Source: Azorinus chamasolen (lineage: Eukaryota > Mollusca > Bivalvia > Cardiida > Solecurtidae). From it: DNA of 64,000 bases. This document shows, one piece after another, positions 30,301 to 42,944 of the stretch. How positions within the stretch are numbered: the first letter of the stretch is position 1; each line of letters opens with the position of its first letter. The stretch is taken from NCBI GenBank assembly GCA_963576725.1, contig OY755242.1, positions 21,015,315 through 21,079,314 on the forward strand. The letters are read 5' to 3'. The translations under genes and the position numbers were made by a program. The notes under the pieces are model-generated. The model had not been told where the DNA came from. It searched no databases and was given only the letters and a program-made list of their open reading frames with translations.

Positions 30301-30868
30301 GACATGTATGGATACCCATGACATCATTAGTGTTATTCACATGATGGAAAAGGAAAACGGTTTGCAAACCTAATTAGTGTGGTTGTTTTGTACTGTTGAT
30401 TTAACTCTTTCCTTGTTCTTTGTTTATTACAAATGTCTTAACTACTAAATATTCATGGATAAATTAGTGCTGATGAAATATGGTAGGTGGAACATTGTAC
30501 ACATGTTAGACAGCATAGAAGCAGATCTATCAAATTCTTTTAGCAAACAGAACACTTCAATAGACCCTGATCAGATAGCTCCTGTAGGAACCATCTGATC
30601 TTGGTCTACTCTGTTAACATATGCATGAAAACATGTTTACATGAAATAAATGGGTGCCATGCTTATAAAACTTTTTAGTCGGCTCAAATCTGACCAATCT
30701 ATAGTTTGAGAACAAACTCAGACTCAACTAAAACGCTTTATAAGCATGGACCCAGGATCCAGATGAGACGCCGAGTAACTTAATGTCTCATCGGAATTTA
30801 AACTGACATCCAGCCAAGTGTTTTTTCAAAAGCTTGGTTGAAGTGGAAGTAGTCAAAATTGCACTGTA

Positions 30869-31040
30869 CAGTAAATCTCTCTATAACGGCCACTACATTG
30901 TGTTGATTAGTCAGTATTTAGGGCATGTGGCTGCTCTATAGGAGCGTTCTGTTTTACTTCCACCTTGCTTTAAGCAGCCATCTGCCTTTTACACATAATA
31001 CTTAATGTGATTTAGTGGCCGTTATAGAGAGGTTTTACTG
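30869..31040. mobile_element. CAGTAAATCTCTCTATAAC MITE, block R
   Basis: Same insertion as 23083-23256, carried along by the block duplication, with small differences in the centre. Confidence 0.8.
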
Positions 31041-32309
31041 TATTCAAATTTGAACAGATATTACTTTTTGCCATGTGAGCGTGGATTGTAGAGGGGGGGG
31101 GTTAAAATACAAAATGTCTGCTTAAACTCTGTTCTTCACAGGGTTGACTTACTTTAGAATCCCTTAAACGTTAAAGAAATTAATGACCGAATGTCAAACA
31201 ACCTAGATCCAGACGAAAAGTCGAAATACCCGACCTCTCACCCGGATGTATCCTCTCATCCGGGTACAATCTGTTTGCACGTGCCAGCCAGGTCGGGTTT
31301 AATAGGTGAAAGGTTCAAACACCGTTCCAAGAAATTCGTTATGCTGTCGATAGAACAAATAGGATACGAGATAAATAGCTAAATTCAGTCTTGATAAACA
31401 GTTCGCCACAACGAACTTGGATATGCATGGTGAACATGACGTCTGGGGTAAGCACGATCTTCTTATACAAATATAACGCATGACTGGGTATGACGAACAT
31501 TAACTCTTATCATGCTAAACATGACATGACTCACATTTGTAAACTGTTTGGATCCAGGGAAGACGTCGAGTAACTCAGAGACTAATCAGGATCCAACCTG
31601 TTTGACATCGATTAATAAATGTCTTAAATGGTTGATTGGTTAGGAAATATTCAAAATTGTAACATTTCACATTTGAGCAGACATTTTAATTTTTACAGCA
31701 GGGTAAAGTTAAAACTGAGTTTTATTTCATAATTCCAAGACACGTCGTCATGATATCGATAAAACAAATATAGCAATAAGATAACTATCATCATTCCATC
31801 TTTCAAAGTTGGAAAACAATTTGACCATAGAGAAGTTAGATATGCTCTGGAATAACAAAGAGCTATACAAATACATATATTGCTCGACTGTGTAAAACCA
31901 ACAGTAGTCCTCCCATGCTATGTCGGACCAGACTAATACTTTCAAACAGCTTGGATACAGATGAAACTCCGAGTTCTCGACGTGACATCTGGGCCCAAGC
32001 TGTTTTATAATGTCAGATATACAAGAGAAGAGTTAAACGTTCGGCTAAATGTGTTTGGCAGCACAGTAGGGTTTGGCGGAGAAACAAAATATTTTGATGG
32101 ATCAGAACCTATATTATTTACAGCTGCACTATTGGACCCTTGTTCTCAGACATTTGTTTGGCAGAGTCAAAATGGAAATTGACAATTACTGCTCGGTTTA
32201 ACCATTTCTCTGCCAATGTCACAGCTGTGATTACCTATACAAACAGCTGGATTCCAATCGCCTACGATTGGTATTGCGGGGCGACCGGGATCCACTCGCG
32301 TTAGGTTGA

Positions 32310-32760
32310 GGGTTCTACGGATGCCAGATGATGGTTGGAGTCCGACCATGTAAGCTCGAGGGCTCAACAGATCTTAAAGAATGAATGGAATTTGGTAACA
32401 GTAGCTCAAAGGGCTAAACAGATCGCAAGGGATGCTTTGAATCCGATCACTCCAGCTCCAGAGCTCAACATATCATATATGATTTGAGCCAGTCTGAGGG
32501 CTCAATAGATCTGTAGGGATGACAAGAATACGATCGTGTTAGCTTGACCTTGACAGCAAACAAGATCATTGGGAATAGTTGGCGTCAGGTCGCGTAAGCT
32601 TGATGGTTTACCAAATCCTACATATTTCGAGAGATAGTTGAAGTACGATCGTTTAGCTATAGAGCTCAACCGACCATGAATGCTATTTAGAGACCAATCA
32701 CATTATCTCAAGGTATGAAAAAATCACGTAGGATGGTTGGAGTATGATCGTGTTAGATGG
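32310..32760 (+). repeat. Degenerate minisatellite of about 55-60 bases, block R
   Basis: Partner of 24700-25150. Its last unit and the preceding GAGACCAATCACATTATCTC are duplicated at 33140-33204, directly upstream of the truncated lectin copy C. Confidence 0.75.
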
Positions 32761-33193
32761 AGGTGATATATTCAGACAATTACAATATTAGATTCAAAAC
32801 GATTTTTATAGGTGTATTCAGTATTACAGCAGAAATGCAAATATCTACATGTATACATCATATACACAGCATACAACTTAAGATTATTGCGGATGCGAGT
32901 TCATGCTTTCAGTTCCTATTTTATAATAGTTTTCAGAAATATAAAGGGGAATAACTCAGATGGGAATTTAGTTTGGCAGAACTCACTTTGCTGTGAGAGG
33001 CAACTAATCCCAATTAACTGCTGTTTGTATTTACAATAAAAACTATCATTTTAATGGCACCCTTTCATGCCGTGCATCAAATAATTTCACTGTTCTATTC
33101 TATTCAATTCTAATGTGACAGCTGGAAGCACAGATCAATGAGACCAATCATATTATCTCAAGGTATGAAAAAATCACGTAGGATGGTTGAAGT

Positions 33194-33502
33194 ATGATCG
33201 TGTTAAAAGAAGGCGGTTACATAGTGAACATCAACATAAAACACATATCTGACAGTGTGCATGCGTTTCTTAAGAATCAAAGTTGTACAGCAACTACCTG
33301 GATTAACGGGCAGAGAACAAGCACCGGATCACCCTGGACTTTCACCTATGGTTCCGCTCCTAACTTTGATAAGTGGAAACCAGGAGAGCCATCAAACCAT
33401 AGTGAAGAACTATGCAAGTTAGAAGAAGACCAACTAACGGCAAGAAAGTGGTACGACAGAGCATGCACAAATCAATACAAATTCATTTGTCACGTTGTTT
33501 AA
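33194..33502 (+). pseudogene. C-type lectin copy C, 5'-truncated (last about 98 residues of the lectin domain)
   Basis: This frame is open for 102 codons. From about 33205 it aligns with the lectin domain from the EGGxxVNIN strand to the FICHVV end, including WINGQRTSTG, GEPSN, ELCKL and WYDRAC. It lacks the signal peptide, the TSP1-like module and the first three cysteines of the lectin domain. Its ATG and first few codons come from a copied piece of minisatellite: bases about 33140-33204 repeat 32690-32757. The protein could not be secreted or fold normally, so I call it a pseudogene, although the frame has no stop. It also has an odd cysteine in NQSCTAT. Its sequence is the most diverged of the five copies, consistent with an old duplicate. 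Confidence 0.85.
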
Positions 33503-34960
33503 CTTCTTGTTCCATAAAACGCATTTTAATGTATTTGTAAACAGCGTAGACCCAGATCAGATGACTGCTGTAGGAGCCGTCTGATCAGAGTCTGCCCTGA
33601 TTGCTTTTTTACAATTTCTGGCATAGCCGAATATATTCGTGTGTGTTAATATGCCATTCGAAATGTTAAGAATCTTCCCACCGAAATAAAAACCTACAGA
33701 ATGACATTGGTTAGATAACAATACAAACCATGAACTATACACTGCCTATATTTATAGTCCCGGGTTATTTTCACAGTATATATGTTGTAGCGGTGGATTA
33801 GTTTTACATACATGTATCAATCGCATGCAGAAGGAGATATACGTATTAAAATTCCATTTACAAGAATTGTGTAGCATTTACCCCGCTTTTCGTGACCTGA
33901 TAAGCACGTGCGATTTTGTCTATATTTCTAATGCTTTTCAGGATTTTTTCTGTTTGATACTCATTTAATAGTTTCTAGATTGCACTAGATTTAAATTTCA
34001 GCATAACATTGTCACAGCGGAGTAAGTGTTATGATAAATGTATCCCACGGAGTTGATATTATGCATCATTGTTTTAGACTGTATATCTGAGAATACAGTA
34101 GAATCCCTCTAAATCGACCATAAAATGGAAATACAGTAGAACCCCTCTGATGCGACCACTTAATTAATAAACACTAAATAGGAGCTGTCTGCATTACTTT
34201 TGTCCTGCATTAAGGTACTGCCTGCATCTAACACCCATAATTATACCTCTGTTAGGTGGTCGTATTAGCGGGGGTTAACTGTACATGAATACCTTTACCT
34301 TTCCATGTTATATATTTATTGCAAATTTCAATACCTCCTGAACATTGATGGCAGAACATAGTTATAATGAAATATGTAAGGTGGAACATGGTTGTCATTT
34401 TAGAAATTTAAGAAAATTTCATCAGCAAACATAGCAGACATTTATCAGAAGGCTTCTTTAAGAGCCGACTGATATTGGTCTAATAAGTTTGCAAATGAGT
34501 TCAAATGCGTTTATATGATGGAACAAGTGGTCACTAAATACATGAAAGTAATATAGAAAACTCAAAGGAAATTTTGGATAACGTTTGTCCTGCATTTAAA
34601 CTACCTATTTATTCTATGACATCTTTATGGTGGCCGCAGTTGAGGGTTTTTTACTTGATATGCAGAATAACAAATGCCTGAAACAATGGCAATATGTTTC
34701 CTGTGCAATGTTAGTAATATATTTCGCCTATCGCAATATAAATTGTAAATTTCAAAATACAAATTATGTGGTGTTTGTCTGGACGCCTGATTTTGTGATT
34801 TTCTCTCGTGATTTGATTTTCTCTCGTGATGTCACTTTACGAGCTACACGAAGATTACGACACGAATACATTACTTTCAAAGTCTTCACAATATGCAAAA
34901 CTCTGTATGTAGCATTAACCAAAATGGTCTCTTCCTAAACCCTGATCTGGAGAAAGTTTT
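33503..34960 (+). repeat. Older diverged copy of the CTL downstream block, after copy C
   Basis: Patches such as TTTGATACTCATTTAATAG (33952) and GATGTCACTTTACGAGC (34831) align with 1635-1745 and 2755-2830 of unit 1, in the same order and strand but with many differences and a much shorter span. This marks copy C and its flank as an earlier duplication than A, D and E. Confidence 0.65.
34134..34281. mobile_element. CAGTAGAACCCCTC MITE, partly deleted
   Basis: CAGTAGAACCCCTCTGATGC at left and GCGGGGGTTAACTG at right. A second left end CAGTAGAATCCCTC lies 39 bases upstream (34095), suggesting one element inserted in another or a tandem slip. Confidence 0.6.
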
Positions 34961-35145
34961 ACATTCGTTGAAAACAACTGACGCCGAGTGTCAAACAACT
35001 TAGATCCTAATTACAAGCCGAGTCATTCGACGAGCTCATCTAGGACCAAGCTGATTGCAACTGTCAGTCAGGTCGTGTTTAGTACCATAAGGGGTAAATA
35101 ATATGGTATGTGCATTAAGTAACATACAGCTTATTTCAAACGTGT

Positions 35146-35391
35146 TTAACCCTTTCACCGCCGATGTCGCATAAATGCACCACGACAAATAGTGAAACCC
35201 CGGATCAGACGCCGCCTTTTCAAGGCGGCGTCTGATCAGGGACTTCACTATTTATCTCAAACTCTATTTCTATATTTGTTTTTTATTTCTTTGAAGTTTG
35301 CATTTATCTATATTATGTCCTTATTTTACAAAATGATTTAACAAAATTGGATTGCAGACGACAATTAGAAATTTGGCGACGAAAGGGTCAA
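35146..35391. mobile_element. piggyBac-like TTAA MITE with a GC-rich centre
   Basis: TTAACCCTTTCACCGCCG at left, GACGAAAGGGTCAA at right (TTAA mutated). The centre is the GC-rich palindrome CAGACGCCGCCTT/AAGGCGGCGTCTG. Reverse copies: 37073-37303 and 51258-51488. In unit 3 the equivalent at 49094-49191 has lost its centre. Confidence 0.75.
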
Positions 35392-36189
35392 GGCAGTATG
35401 TCCTGTTCGAAAGAATTGGTTTGGAAATTAATGTATATAGACGTATAATAATTATGTGAATGGACTGTTTCTTCACCTGTATTATAATAAAACATCAAAG
35501 TATAACATATTGTCTTTGTTCAAATTCGAGGCAGATTGTCAATAACATGTATCATTGCATATATATGAAGCCATCGCTATCTGTTAAAAAACGCAGTTTG
35601 GTAGATCTGTAATTTTCTCCACTCTCCGGTTTAAATAATTTATTGTATTGCGTGTGGTTTAGAGAGGTTTTACTGTATATATTTTATTCCTTCATCAAAC
35701 AGAACAGCACCTGATAAGACATTTCCTACATTAATGCCTGCTCTGAGTCTACCCTGTTTGAAAATGCACCCATATGCGTTTTATTATGTAAATTGTTAAC
35801 TACTACCCTACTTTTTGTGACTGGGAACAACAAAAACAGTTACACATTGTATAAGGACTTATAGTTATTACGTATACATTCGTGTCTCATTTTAGCGGTG
35901 AGCTATGGTCTTACTTCACTTATATATGAGAATGAGATATGATAAGAATATATCTCATGGAAGGCAATTGTGATCACTCACCCTCTGTTGTTCTTCTGAC
36001 TGTTCTTCAACCAACACAACCCTACTGAAACAGCTGGTTTGAACTTTAGGTTGTCCTCTACCAATTTGTTCAAAAACATATTCAATATAGAATTAAAACG
36101 AAATACTGTTATAAACCATTGACCCATTTCGATTCAATCGCATTGATTATTTTGTGCAAATGAGACAAAGATTGTTATTATCTCCCCTG

Positions 36190-36285
36190 CTTGTCTGTCT
36201 GTCTATTTTGTCGACTGTCTGCATCTGTCTTTGTTTGTTGCTGTCCCTGTCAGTGTGTCTCCTTGTCTGACTGTCCGTCTGTATG
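36190..36285 (+). repeat. TGTC/GTCT-rich simple repeat, unit 2
   Basis: Imperfect (TGTC)n with interruptions CGACTGTC and TTGTTTGTTG. The partner in unit 3 is 50548-50645. Confidence 0.8.
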
Positions 36286-36530
36286 TATGTAAAGTAAAGT
36301 ACCTATAGTTGTAGTCTGCTTTCAGCGGACTGTGCATTTAATCTACTGGACATAGAGCCATTCGCATACAATATTTAGCACTTTTAAGAGATTCTTAGTC
36401 AAACTATTATGAGAGTGAAAAGAAATTATCGACTATTTATCAATTGATCTTTGCTTCATGGCTTGATTCTTATCGTAAACGCGGTGGCTTATGTTAAAAA
36501 AGTGATACATTAACAGAAAGTATCGTATTA

Positions 36531-36620
36531 GCCGCTGTGGCGCAGTAGGTTAGCCGGAAGACTCTTGTTTTATAAATCACTTTTGTATCACCCGGCAAGG
36601 GTACGAATCCACCAATAGCC
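36531..36620 (+). mobile_element. tRNA-derived SINE-like element upstream of CTL copy D
   Basis: Same element as 26556 with a mutated B box (GGGTACGAATCC). It is shorter in the middle (90 bases) and followed by TTTTTTC. Confidence 0.6.
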
Positions 36621-37072
36621 ATTTTTTCTTTTCTTTAGTAGTATATTCTCTTATTTGTATTATTCTATTGATGTCATTCCGTCAACAAATGCATATTTAC
36701 ATAAAATTAAAATAGTCGTCCCCTGGTTTTAGAATTATTACGCTGTAAAAGTAGAAACGTCTACTAGTCAAATAAACCTTCTACCACCGGAAGTAACCTA
36801 ATGAAACTAACTTTATCTGCAACCCCTTTATTACGTCTCCAGAGAAGCCTGGTGACTGGATAAAACGCATTTTCACGCCCCTGCAAACGAGTAGACCCTA
36901 GAGGAGTCGTCTGATCAGGAACTGCTCTGTTGGCTTATTGGACTGTATATATCTGATTATATAGTTTCAGTCAAGGTAAAACAAATCCAGTGTTCATGTA
37001 CCATTTTAAAGGTTCGCGTATACATATCCGTGATGTTATTATTGCTTATATTCATAGTAAACAGGGAATGGG

Positions 37073-37303
37073 TTAAATTTCTAGATGTCGTCTGCAATCG
37101 AAGTTTGTTAAATCATTCGATAAATTAAGTAAATGAGATAGATAAATGCAAATTTCAAAGGAATAGAGCACATATATAGAAATAGAGATTGAGACAAAAA
37201 GTGAAGTCCATGATCAGACGCCGCCTTAAAAAGGCGGCGTCTGATCTGGGACTGCACTATTTGTCGTGGTACATTTATGCGACATCGGCGTTGAAAGGGT
37301 TAA
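37073..37303. mobile_element. TTAA MITE with GC-rich centre, inverted, next to CTL D
   Basis: TTAAATTTCTAGATGTCGTC ... GTTGAAAGGGTTAA. The sequence TAAACAGGGAATGGG occurs on both sides, a flanking duplication longer than the TTAA itself. Confidence 0.75.
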
Positions 37304-37504
37304 ACAGGGAATGGGTCAAATACCGGTGGTGGCTTTCAGTATAATGCAGGACAAAAGTTATGCAGCAGGGCAAAGTTATGCAGAAAGCTTCTGCATGTCC
37401 TTCCTGCATTAGTCGATCGTTAAGCAACCACGTGATTTTATAGAAACGATTATATAATGGTCATTTAAGAGGAGTGCTACTGTTTGTGTTGTTTAATTAC
37501 AATT

Positions 37505-37696
37505 CAGTAGAACCCCGCCAATGTGACCAATTAATGGATAATCATGGGTGTCTTTATAAGCAGGTGGTTGCTTAATGCGGGACAAAAGTAATGCAGTAGC
37601 TTTCTGCATTACTTTTATCCTGCATTAAGCTACCACCTACATCTAGCACCCAAAATTATACCTGTGTTATGTGGTCGCATTAGCGGGGTTTTTCTG
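37505..37696. mobile_element. CAGTAGAACCCCGCC MITE upstream of CTL D
   Basis: CAGTAGAACCCCGCC ... GCGGGGTTTTTCTG with arms GGTGGTTGCTTAATGCGGG and CCTGCATTAAGCTACCACC. It ends exactly where the flank shared by CTL genes begins, so it may supply part of the 5' region. Confidence 0.7.
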
Positions 37697-37952
37697 TATA
37701 ACGCATTCGCACCAGACGAGCTTCTTGCACATAGGCCTGTAGAAGTTACAAACATGCCAAGATAACAATTTACAGATCGTATAACGCATATTGGTTTGGC
37801 ATGGTGAGAAAGGTTTCGTCTCAGAAAAAATGCAATATTTTGAATAGCAGTTTCGAACGCAAACATCAGTACATTTAACGGCTGGTACATCAAAACATTT
37901 TCAATTTTAAAAGCTGAAGGACGAAATATAAATTTGATAACCAATTAAAACA
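37690..37952 (+). promoter_or_regulatory. Conserved 5' flank of CTL copy D
   Basis: This stretch is almost identical to 51880-52141 upstream of copy E and recognisably similar to 27435-27700 upstream of copy B. It starts immediately after a CAGT-ended palindromic element (37505-37696), so any promoter must lie within it, within that element, or beyond an unseen intron. Confidence 0.45.
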
Positions 37953-38714
37953 ATGGATACTTGCAGGCCTTTGGCGATCTTGCTAATGGTTGTTTTTGTC
38001 CAGTTCATGGATACAATAGGTAGTTTGGACTCTGATCTATCTTTGGACACTCGTTTAGACGGAAAGGCTCTGCTCGATATGGGAAAAGATTTTAATAAAC
38101 CGCTACTTAAGCTTTTTGGAAAAGTCGTATTGAATAGCGAGAAGAACATCCAAAGGCTGTGTCGCTTACATCCATGTACGGAATGGGGATCGTGGTCAGA
38201 ATGTCCTGTGGGTCCGGAATTTGGCATAGTGACCAGGTCACGTGTGTGTAATGGAACAACAGACATATGCAAGTTCGACAGTGAGACACAATTTACAACA
38301 AATGAATCTAAAATTTGTGAAGGTAAATGTCCTCCAGGCTACAACAGGATCAACGGATACTGTCTAAAGTTTTCTCAGACGCCAATGATACAAGCAGACG
38401 CAGAAGCTGATTGTCAACAGGAAGGCGGTCACATGGTGAACATTAACACAAAACATATATCTGACAGTGTGCATGCGTTTCTTAAGAATCAAAGTTACAT
38501 TGGTTCGATCTGGATTAACGGGAAAAGGACTAGTGTCGGATCATCCTGGACGTTTACCTATGGTGACGCTCCTAATTTTAATAATTGGAAATCATCAGAG
38601 CCTTCAAACAGTTCGTCAGAATTATGCAAGGTAGATGAAGTTATCACCAATGTCAGATATTGGTTAGACCGAGTATGCGTACTCAAATACAAATTCGTTT
38701 GTCATATCATTTAA
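37953..38714 (+). CDS. Secreted TSP1-like / C-type lectin domain protein, copy D (253 aa)
   Basis: This is an uninterrupted frame with the same start context, signal peptide (1-24), TSP1-like module (about 75-126, EWGSWSEC and TRSRVC) and long-form C-type lectin domain (126-252) as its paralogues. Canonical cysteines are at 126, 137, 154, 225, 242 and 250. The EPN position reads EPS (216-218) and the WND position reads WLD (237-239); the loss of a polar residue there argues against ordinary calcium-dependent sugar binding. It is three residues longer than copy B, in the loop after ELCKVDE. It lies in the first of two tandem 14-kb units, with about 250 bases of 5' flank shared with B and E. 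A role in extracellular recognition is inferred from the family only. Confidence 0.92.
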   Translation: MDTCRPLAILLMVVFVQFMDTIGSLDSDLSLDTRLDGKALLDMGKDFNKPLLKLFGKVVLNSEKNIQRLCRLHPCTEWGSWSECPVGPEFGIVTRSRVCNGTTDICKFDSETQFTTNESKICEGKCPPGYNRINGYCLKFSQTPMIQADAEADCQQEGGHMVNINTKHISDSVHAFLKNQSYIGSIWINGKRTSVGSSWTFTYGDAPNFNNWKSSEPSNSSSELCKVDEVITNVRYWLDRVCVLKYKFVCHII

Positions 38715-41700
38715 CAGTTTACTATAAAATAAGCCTTTTAATGCATTTGCAAACAAACTGTTCTCTTTCTTTTGTATTCTTACTATTGTATAATTACTTA
38801 TATGAATATTCATAGGGAAATGACGGAAAAAGATACAGTAGGTGAAAAGGATACAGCGGCAACTAAGCTTAGAATAGGAATGGCGTTCAGTCAACCTAAT
38901 AGCTAACAGTTGACCCAATAGTTATGTTATGTACAGTGGCAACCAAGTTCAGGATAGGAATGGCTTTCAGCCAACCTATCAAGCTAACAGTTGACCAAGT
39001 AGTCAAATAAATGGAATGATTTTGTGTCAGCCCGATTATTCTAATTTATGATATTGATGAGCATGGCTCTGTATCAAGTTTGTTAATACAGATTATTCTA
39101 ATTTATGATATTGATGAGCATGGCTTTCAGTCAACTTGTCTGTATCACTAGTTTGTTAATACAGTTTATGCGGTTCCTTCCGGTTTGTGATTTCATATCT
39201 ATTGTATACCTTTTTGCACATCTTTCATTGGCCTGATATACAATCATGTGGTTCCTTCCGGCTAGTGATTTCATATCTATTGTATATCTATTGTATATCT
39301 GTCAAATGCCTGGATAGATAATCATGCGGTTCGTTCAGGTTAGTGATTTAATCAATGTGAAGCGCTTTTGAATGCACACATCCAGTGTGAAAAGAGCGCT
39401 ATATAAATGTGATATAATAATTCAGTTATATATATCGTACCATGTTATTTTACGTATGTTGTAAGGATAGTTTGTTTGACATATAAACATAGAAAGATAT
39501 ATATGGATTAAAAACCGATACAGAATAGTGTACAGTAGAATATCTCCTAGGCGGCAATCAAAAAGAGGTCTAGTTCAGGGAAAGTAAAGTAGGTGGTAGC
39601 TCAATGCAGGCCACAAGTAATAGAGTAATCTCATAATTATAGGACCTTTCTGCATTATTTTTTACCCGTATTAAGCAACCACATGTGCCTAGTAAATGAA
39701 TGACAGCTTTAGACAGGGTATACTGTACTCTTCAACTGGCTGGGATACTGTTTTCTTGTCCAACATTTCCCGTTCTGACTCGCACTTACAAAGGAGACAC
39801 GAAATAATCCGGCGTTTAATCAGGATCTGATTGAAACTCATTCAATAATTTCTAAATTTCACCAGATATAAATTTGAGCATGTTTCATTTAGTCAAAGTT
39901 TGGTAAGTTTTGTGATAAACGTATCATATACAATAAAACTCTCTAAACCGGGCAATCATTATTATTATTATTCCAACACATATATATAGCGTTCTTTTTA
40001 CACCGGATATGTACATTCAAAAGCGCTTCAAATGGATGACATCACTAACCGGAACGAACCGCATACTTATCTATCCAGTCAATGAAAGATATACACTAGA
40101 TATGAAATCATTTGAAAAATCATGGAACCACACGATTGTCTATGCGGTCAATGAAAGATATCCAGGAGATATACAATAGACATAAAATCACTAACCGGAA
40201 GGAACCGCATAAACTGTATTAAAAAAACTCGATACAGACAAGTTGACATGAAAGCCATGCTCATCAATATCATAAATTAGAATACTCTGTATTTACAAAC
40301 TCAATACAGACAAGTGGACTGAAATCCATGCTCATCAATATCATAAATTAGAATACTCTGTATTAACAAACTTGATACAGACAAGTGGACTTAAATCCAT
40401 GCTCATCAATGTCATAAATTAGAACAAACAGGCTGACTGAAAAGCATTGCATTTATATGACTATTGGTGGACTGTTAGCTTAATATGTTGACTGAAAGCC
40501 ATTCCTATCCTGAGCTTAATTGCCACTGTACATGACTGTTGGGTATTTCATCCTGCATTAAGCAGCCACTGGCTAAAGTATCTAAATTATTATGTACTAG
40601 AATTCCGGTTAGAGGATTTTTACTGTATCATTGTAGAATGTATATCTGAGAATACAGTGTTGTATGCCAATTATGTACCCAAGTCTGTTGGTTCTGGGTC
40701 ATTACTGTGTTACGTACTGACACTGTGCATAGAATGTCACATTCAAGTTGTGTTTTTTTTGTGATCAGAGAGCGGTGACACAATATAATAGAGCATACTA
40801 TGACATTATTCTTATCTATATATAAGTATTAAATATATTTTATTTTAAATGTCCTATTATTATGCATTGAATATACCCTGTTTTGTACATAAATGTATCT
40901 ATGTGAAGCGCGTTTGAACGCACATACCCTGTGTGAAAAGAGTGTTATATAAATGTGGTATAATAATAATAATACGGTATAGTCCCTGTAAAGGGACAAC
41001 ATGATGAAAGTATTTTTATATTGAAACAACAAGTGGTTACTGAATACTGAACATTCAAGGACACCTTTATGGGGAACGCATCAGAGGAGTTTTACTTTAT
41101 ATGTCGAATGACAATGTTAGTAAAATGTTTTGCCTGTCACTATATACAGTGTACAATGTGTGTTGTTGTTCATGGTGTTACTTTACGAACCTGCTACAAA
41201 TCACGAGGCGAGTGCATTTCTTTCACAGTGTTCACAATGTGCATATTTCAACCTGTAACATTAATAATAATTATGTTTGATTTAAACAGATCTGAAGACA
41301 GTTTTACACATTATATTTCGGACTCGTTGAAAAATGCTGATGCCGAGTATCAAACAACTTAGATCCTGATTAGAAGTCGAGCTATTTGATGAGTTCATCT
41401 AGAACAAACTGTTGCAAATATTAGTGAGGCTGCTCTTAGCATAATAAGAGGTAATGTGGTTTGTGCAATGAGTAAACATATACCATGGAGGCCACACTTA
41501 GAATGATAAGGTATAATGTGGTTTGTGCAAAGAGTAAGAAACACTTTTCTTAAAACATGTTTAAGACAGTTGAAGCAGAATCTGTCTAAAGCGGCCATCA
41601 AACCAAGGTCTAATTATGGGTTTGTAAGACAGGTGGTAGCTTAATTAAAGATATTTCTTCATTAAATTTGCCCTTCATCAAGCAACCATCTGCTTTTAAG

Positions 41701-42624
41701 ACGTCTATGTACAATAAATGATTGACCGCTTAAGACAGGTTTTACTGTATGCCTTGTACGAAAAATTGGTTTGTAAAACAATGCATATACATGTAGAAAA
41801 CACTATGATAACGGACTGTTTCTTCACGTGCATATAAAAAAAACATCATTAGTATAACATATTGTTTTTGTTGCAATTCGAGACAGAGTGCAGATAAAAT
41901 GCAGTAAACCCCCGCTAAACCGAATGTTAAATTTAGTATAATTATCGGTTTTGGAGATCGGTGGCAGCTTTATGAAGGGTGAAAGTCATGCAGAATGTTC
42001 CTCTGGGGACTTTTGGCATGCCTTTCACCCTGCATAAAGCAGCCACCTGCCAAAGAGTATCTAAATATTTCTCCACTAGAATCACGGTTTAGAGGGTTTT
42101 ACTGCATATGAAGTCATTACTACGCATTGCAAAACGCACAAATCAGTAATTTGCTCCAGTCTCTGGGTACAAAAGTTTTATGACATTGCAAACAGCGTCT
42201 CCAAAGCTGCGACTGACCTGGTTTGCCCTAATTGAATATCAACAGACTATGTAGTAATTCACCATCTATCTTTGCACTTTACCGTAAAGCTTGGTCAGAA
42301 TAGACGTGATTTCTGATCTTGATCAACACTTTTGCAATGCAATAAGACACGTTTGCCTCAGATAACTATAAGGTTTAGTTTCCTTAATAAAACACAATAC
42401 GCTGGATAACATTTACTATTTATTACCATACCAACACACGTTTTTATCTTTAATAATATATACTTTCTCAGTTTAACAGTATAATCGACCACTCAAAATT
42501 AGAATATTTCTTGATTTTTAAAACGGGCTGTGGGTCAATGCAGGGTAAATATTTATGCAGAAAGTTCCTATAAAATAAATGTTCTTTCCTAGACTTATGT
42601 ATAAAACATCGGATATTAGAAATA

Positions 42625-42944
42625 TAGTGCTCCCTCCCTACAACGGCCCCCTCAATAACGATCCCCTCATTACAACAACGCATGTCACTGTTTCCGAAAC
42701 AACAAGGCTCCAGACACAACTTTTTACCATCGTATTTTCTTTCTGCCTCAATAAAACCCTAAGTTGTGACCACTCTTTTGAATCGTCACTTTGTGACGAT
42801 TCTAAAGAGTGGTCACAACATAGGGTTTGATTGAGGCATAACGGTTTTAATTCTCGAAATACACATTATCTGGGGATCTGCAAACAAGCTAATTATGTTT
42901 GATTTTCCCTCCCTATAACAACTCCCTCTGAACAACACATACAC
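42625..42944. mobile_element. CAGTGCTCCCTCCC foldback MITE, unit 2, right end lost
   Basis: Partner of 4212-4518, first base mutated (TAGTGC). Hairpin centre intact. Confidence 0.75.

Larger units (their letters stand above)
29125..33136 (+). repeat. Duplicated block R, between CTL copies B and C
   Basis: Partner of 22060-25526. The block-plus-lectin pair (L with B, R with C) looks like a tandem duplication of about 7-8 kb in which the second lectin lost its 5' two thirds. It contains the orphan Myb/SANT exon. Confidence 0.9.

Noticed and set aside
37907..38272. 121-codon minus-strand frame, repeated at 52096 and 27694
   Set aside because: Antisense shadow of the lectin coding sequence; the plus strand carries the clear domain signature.
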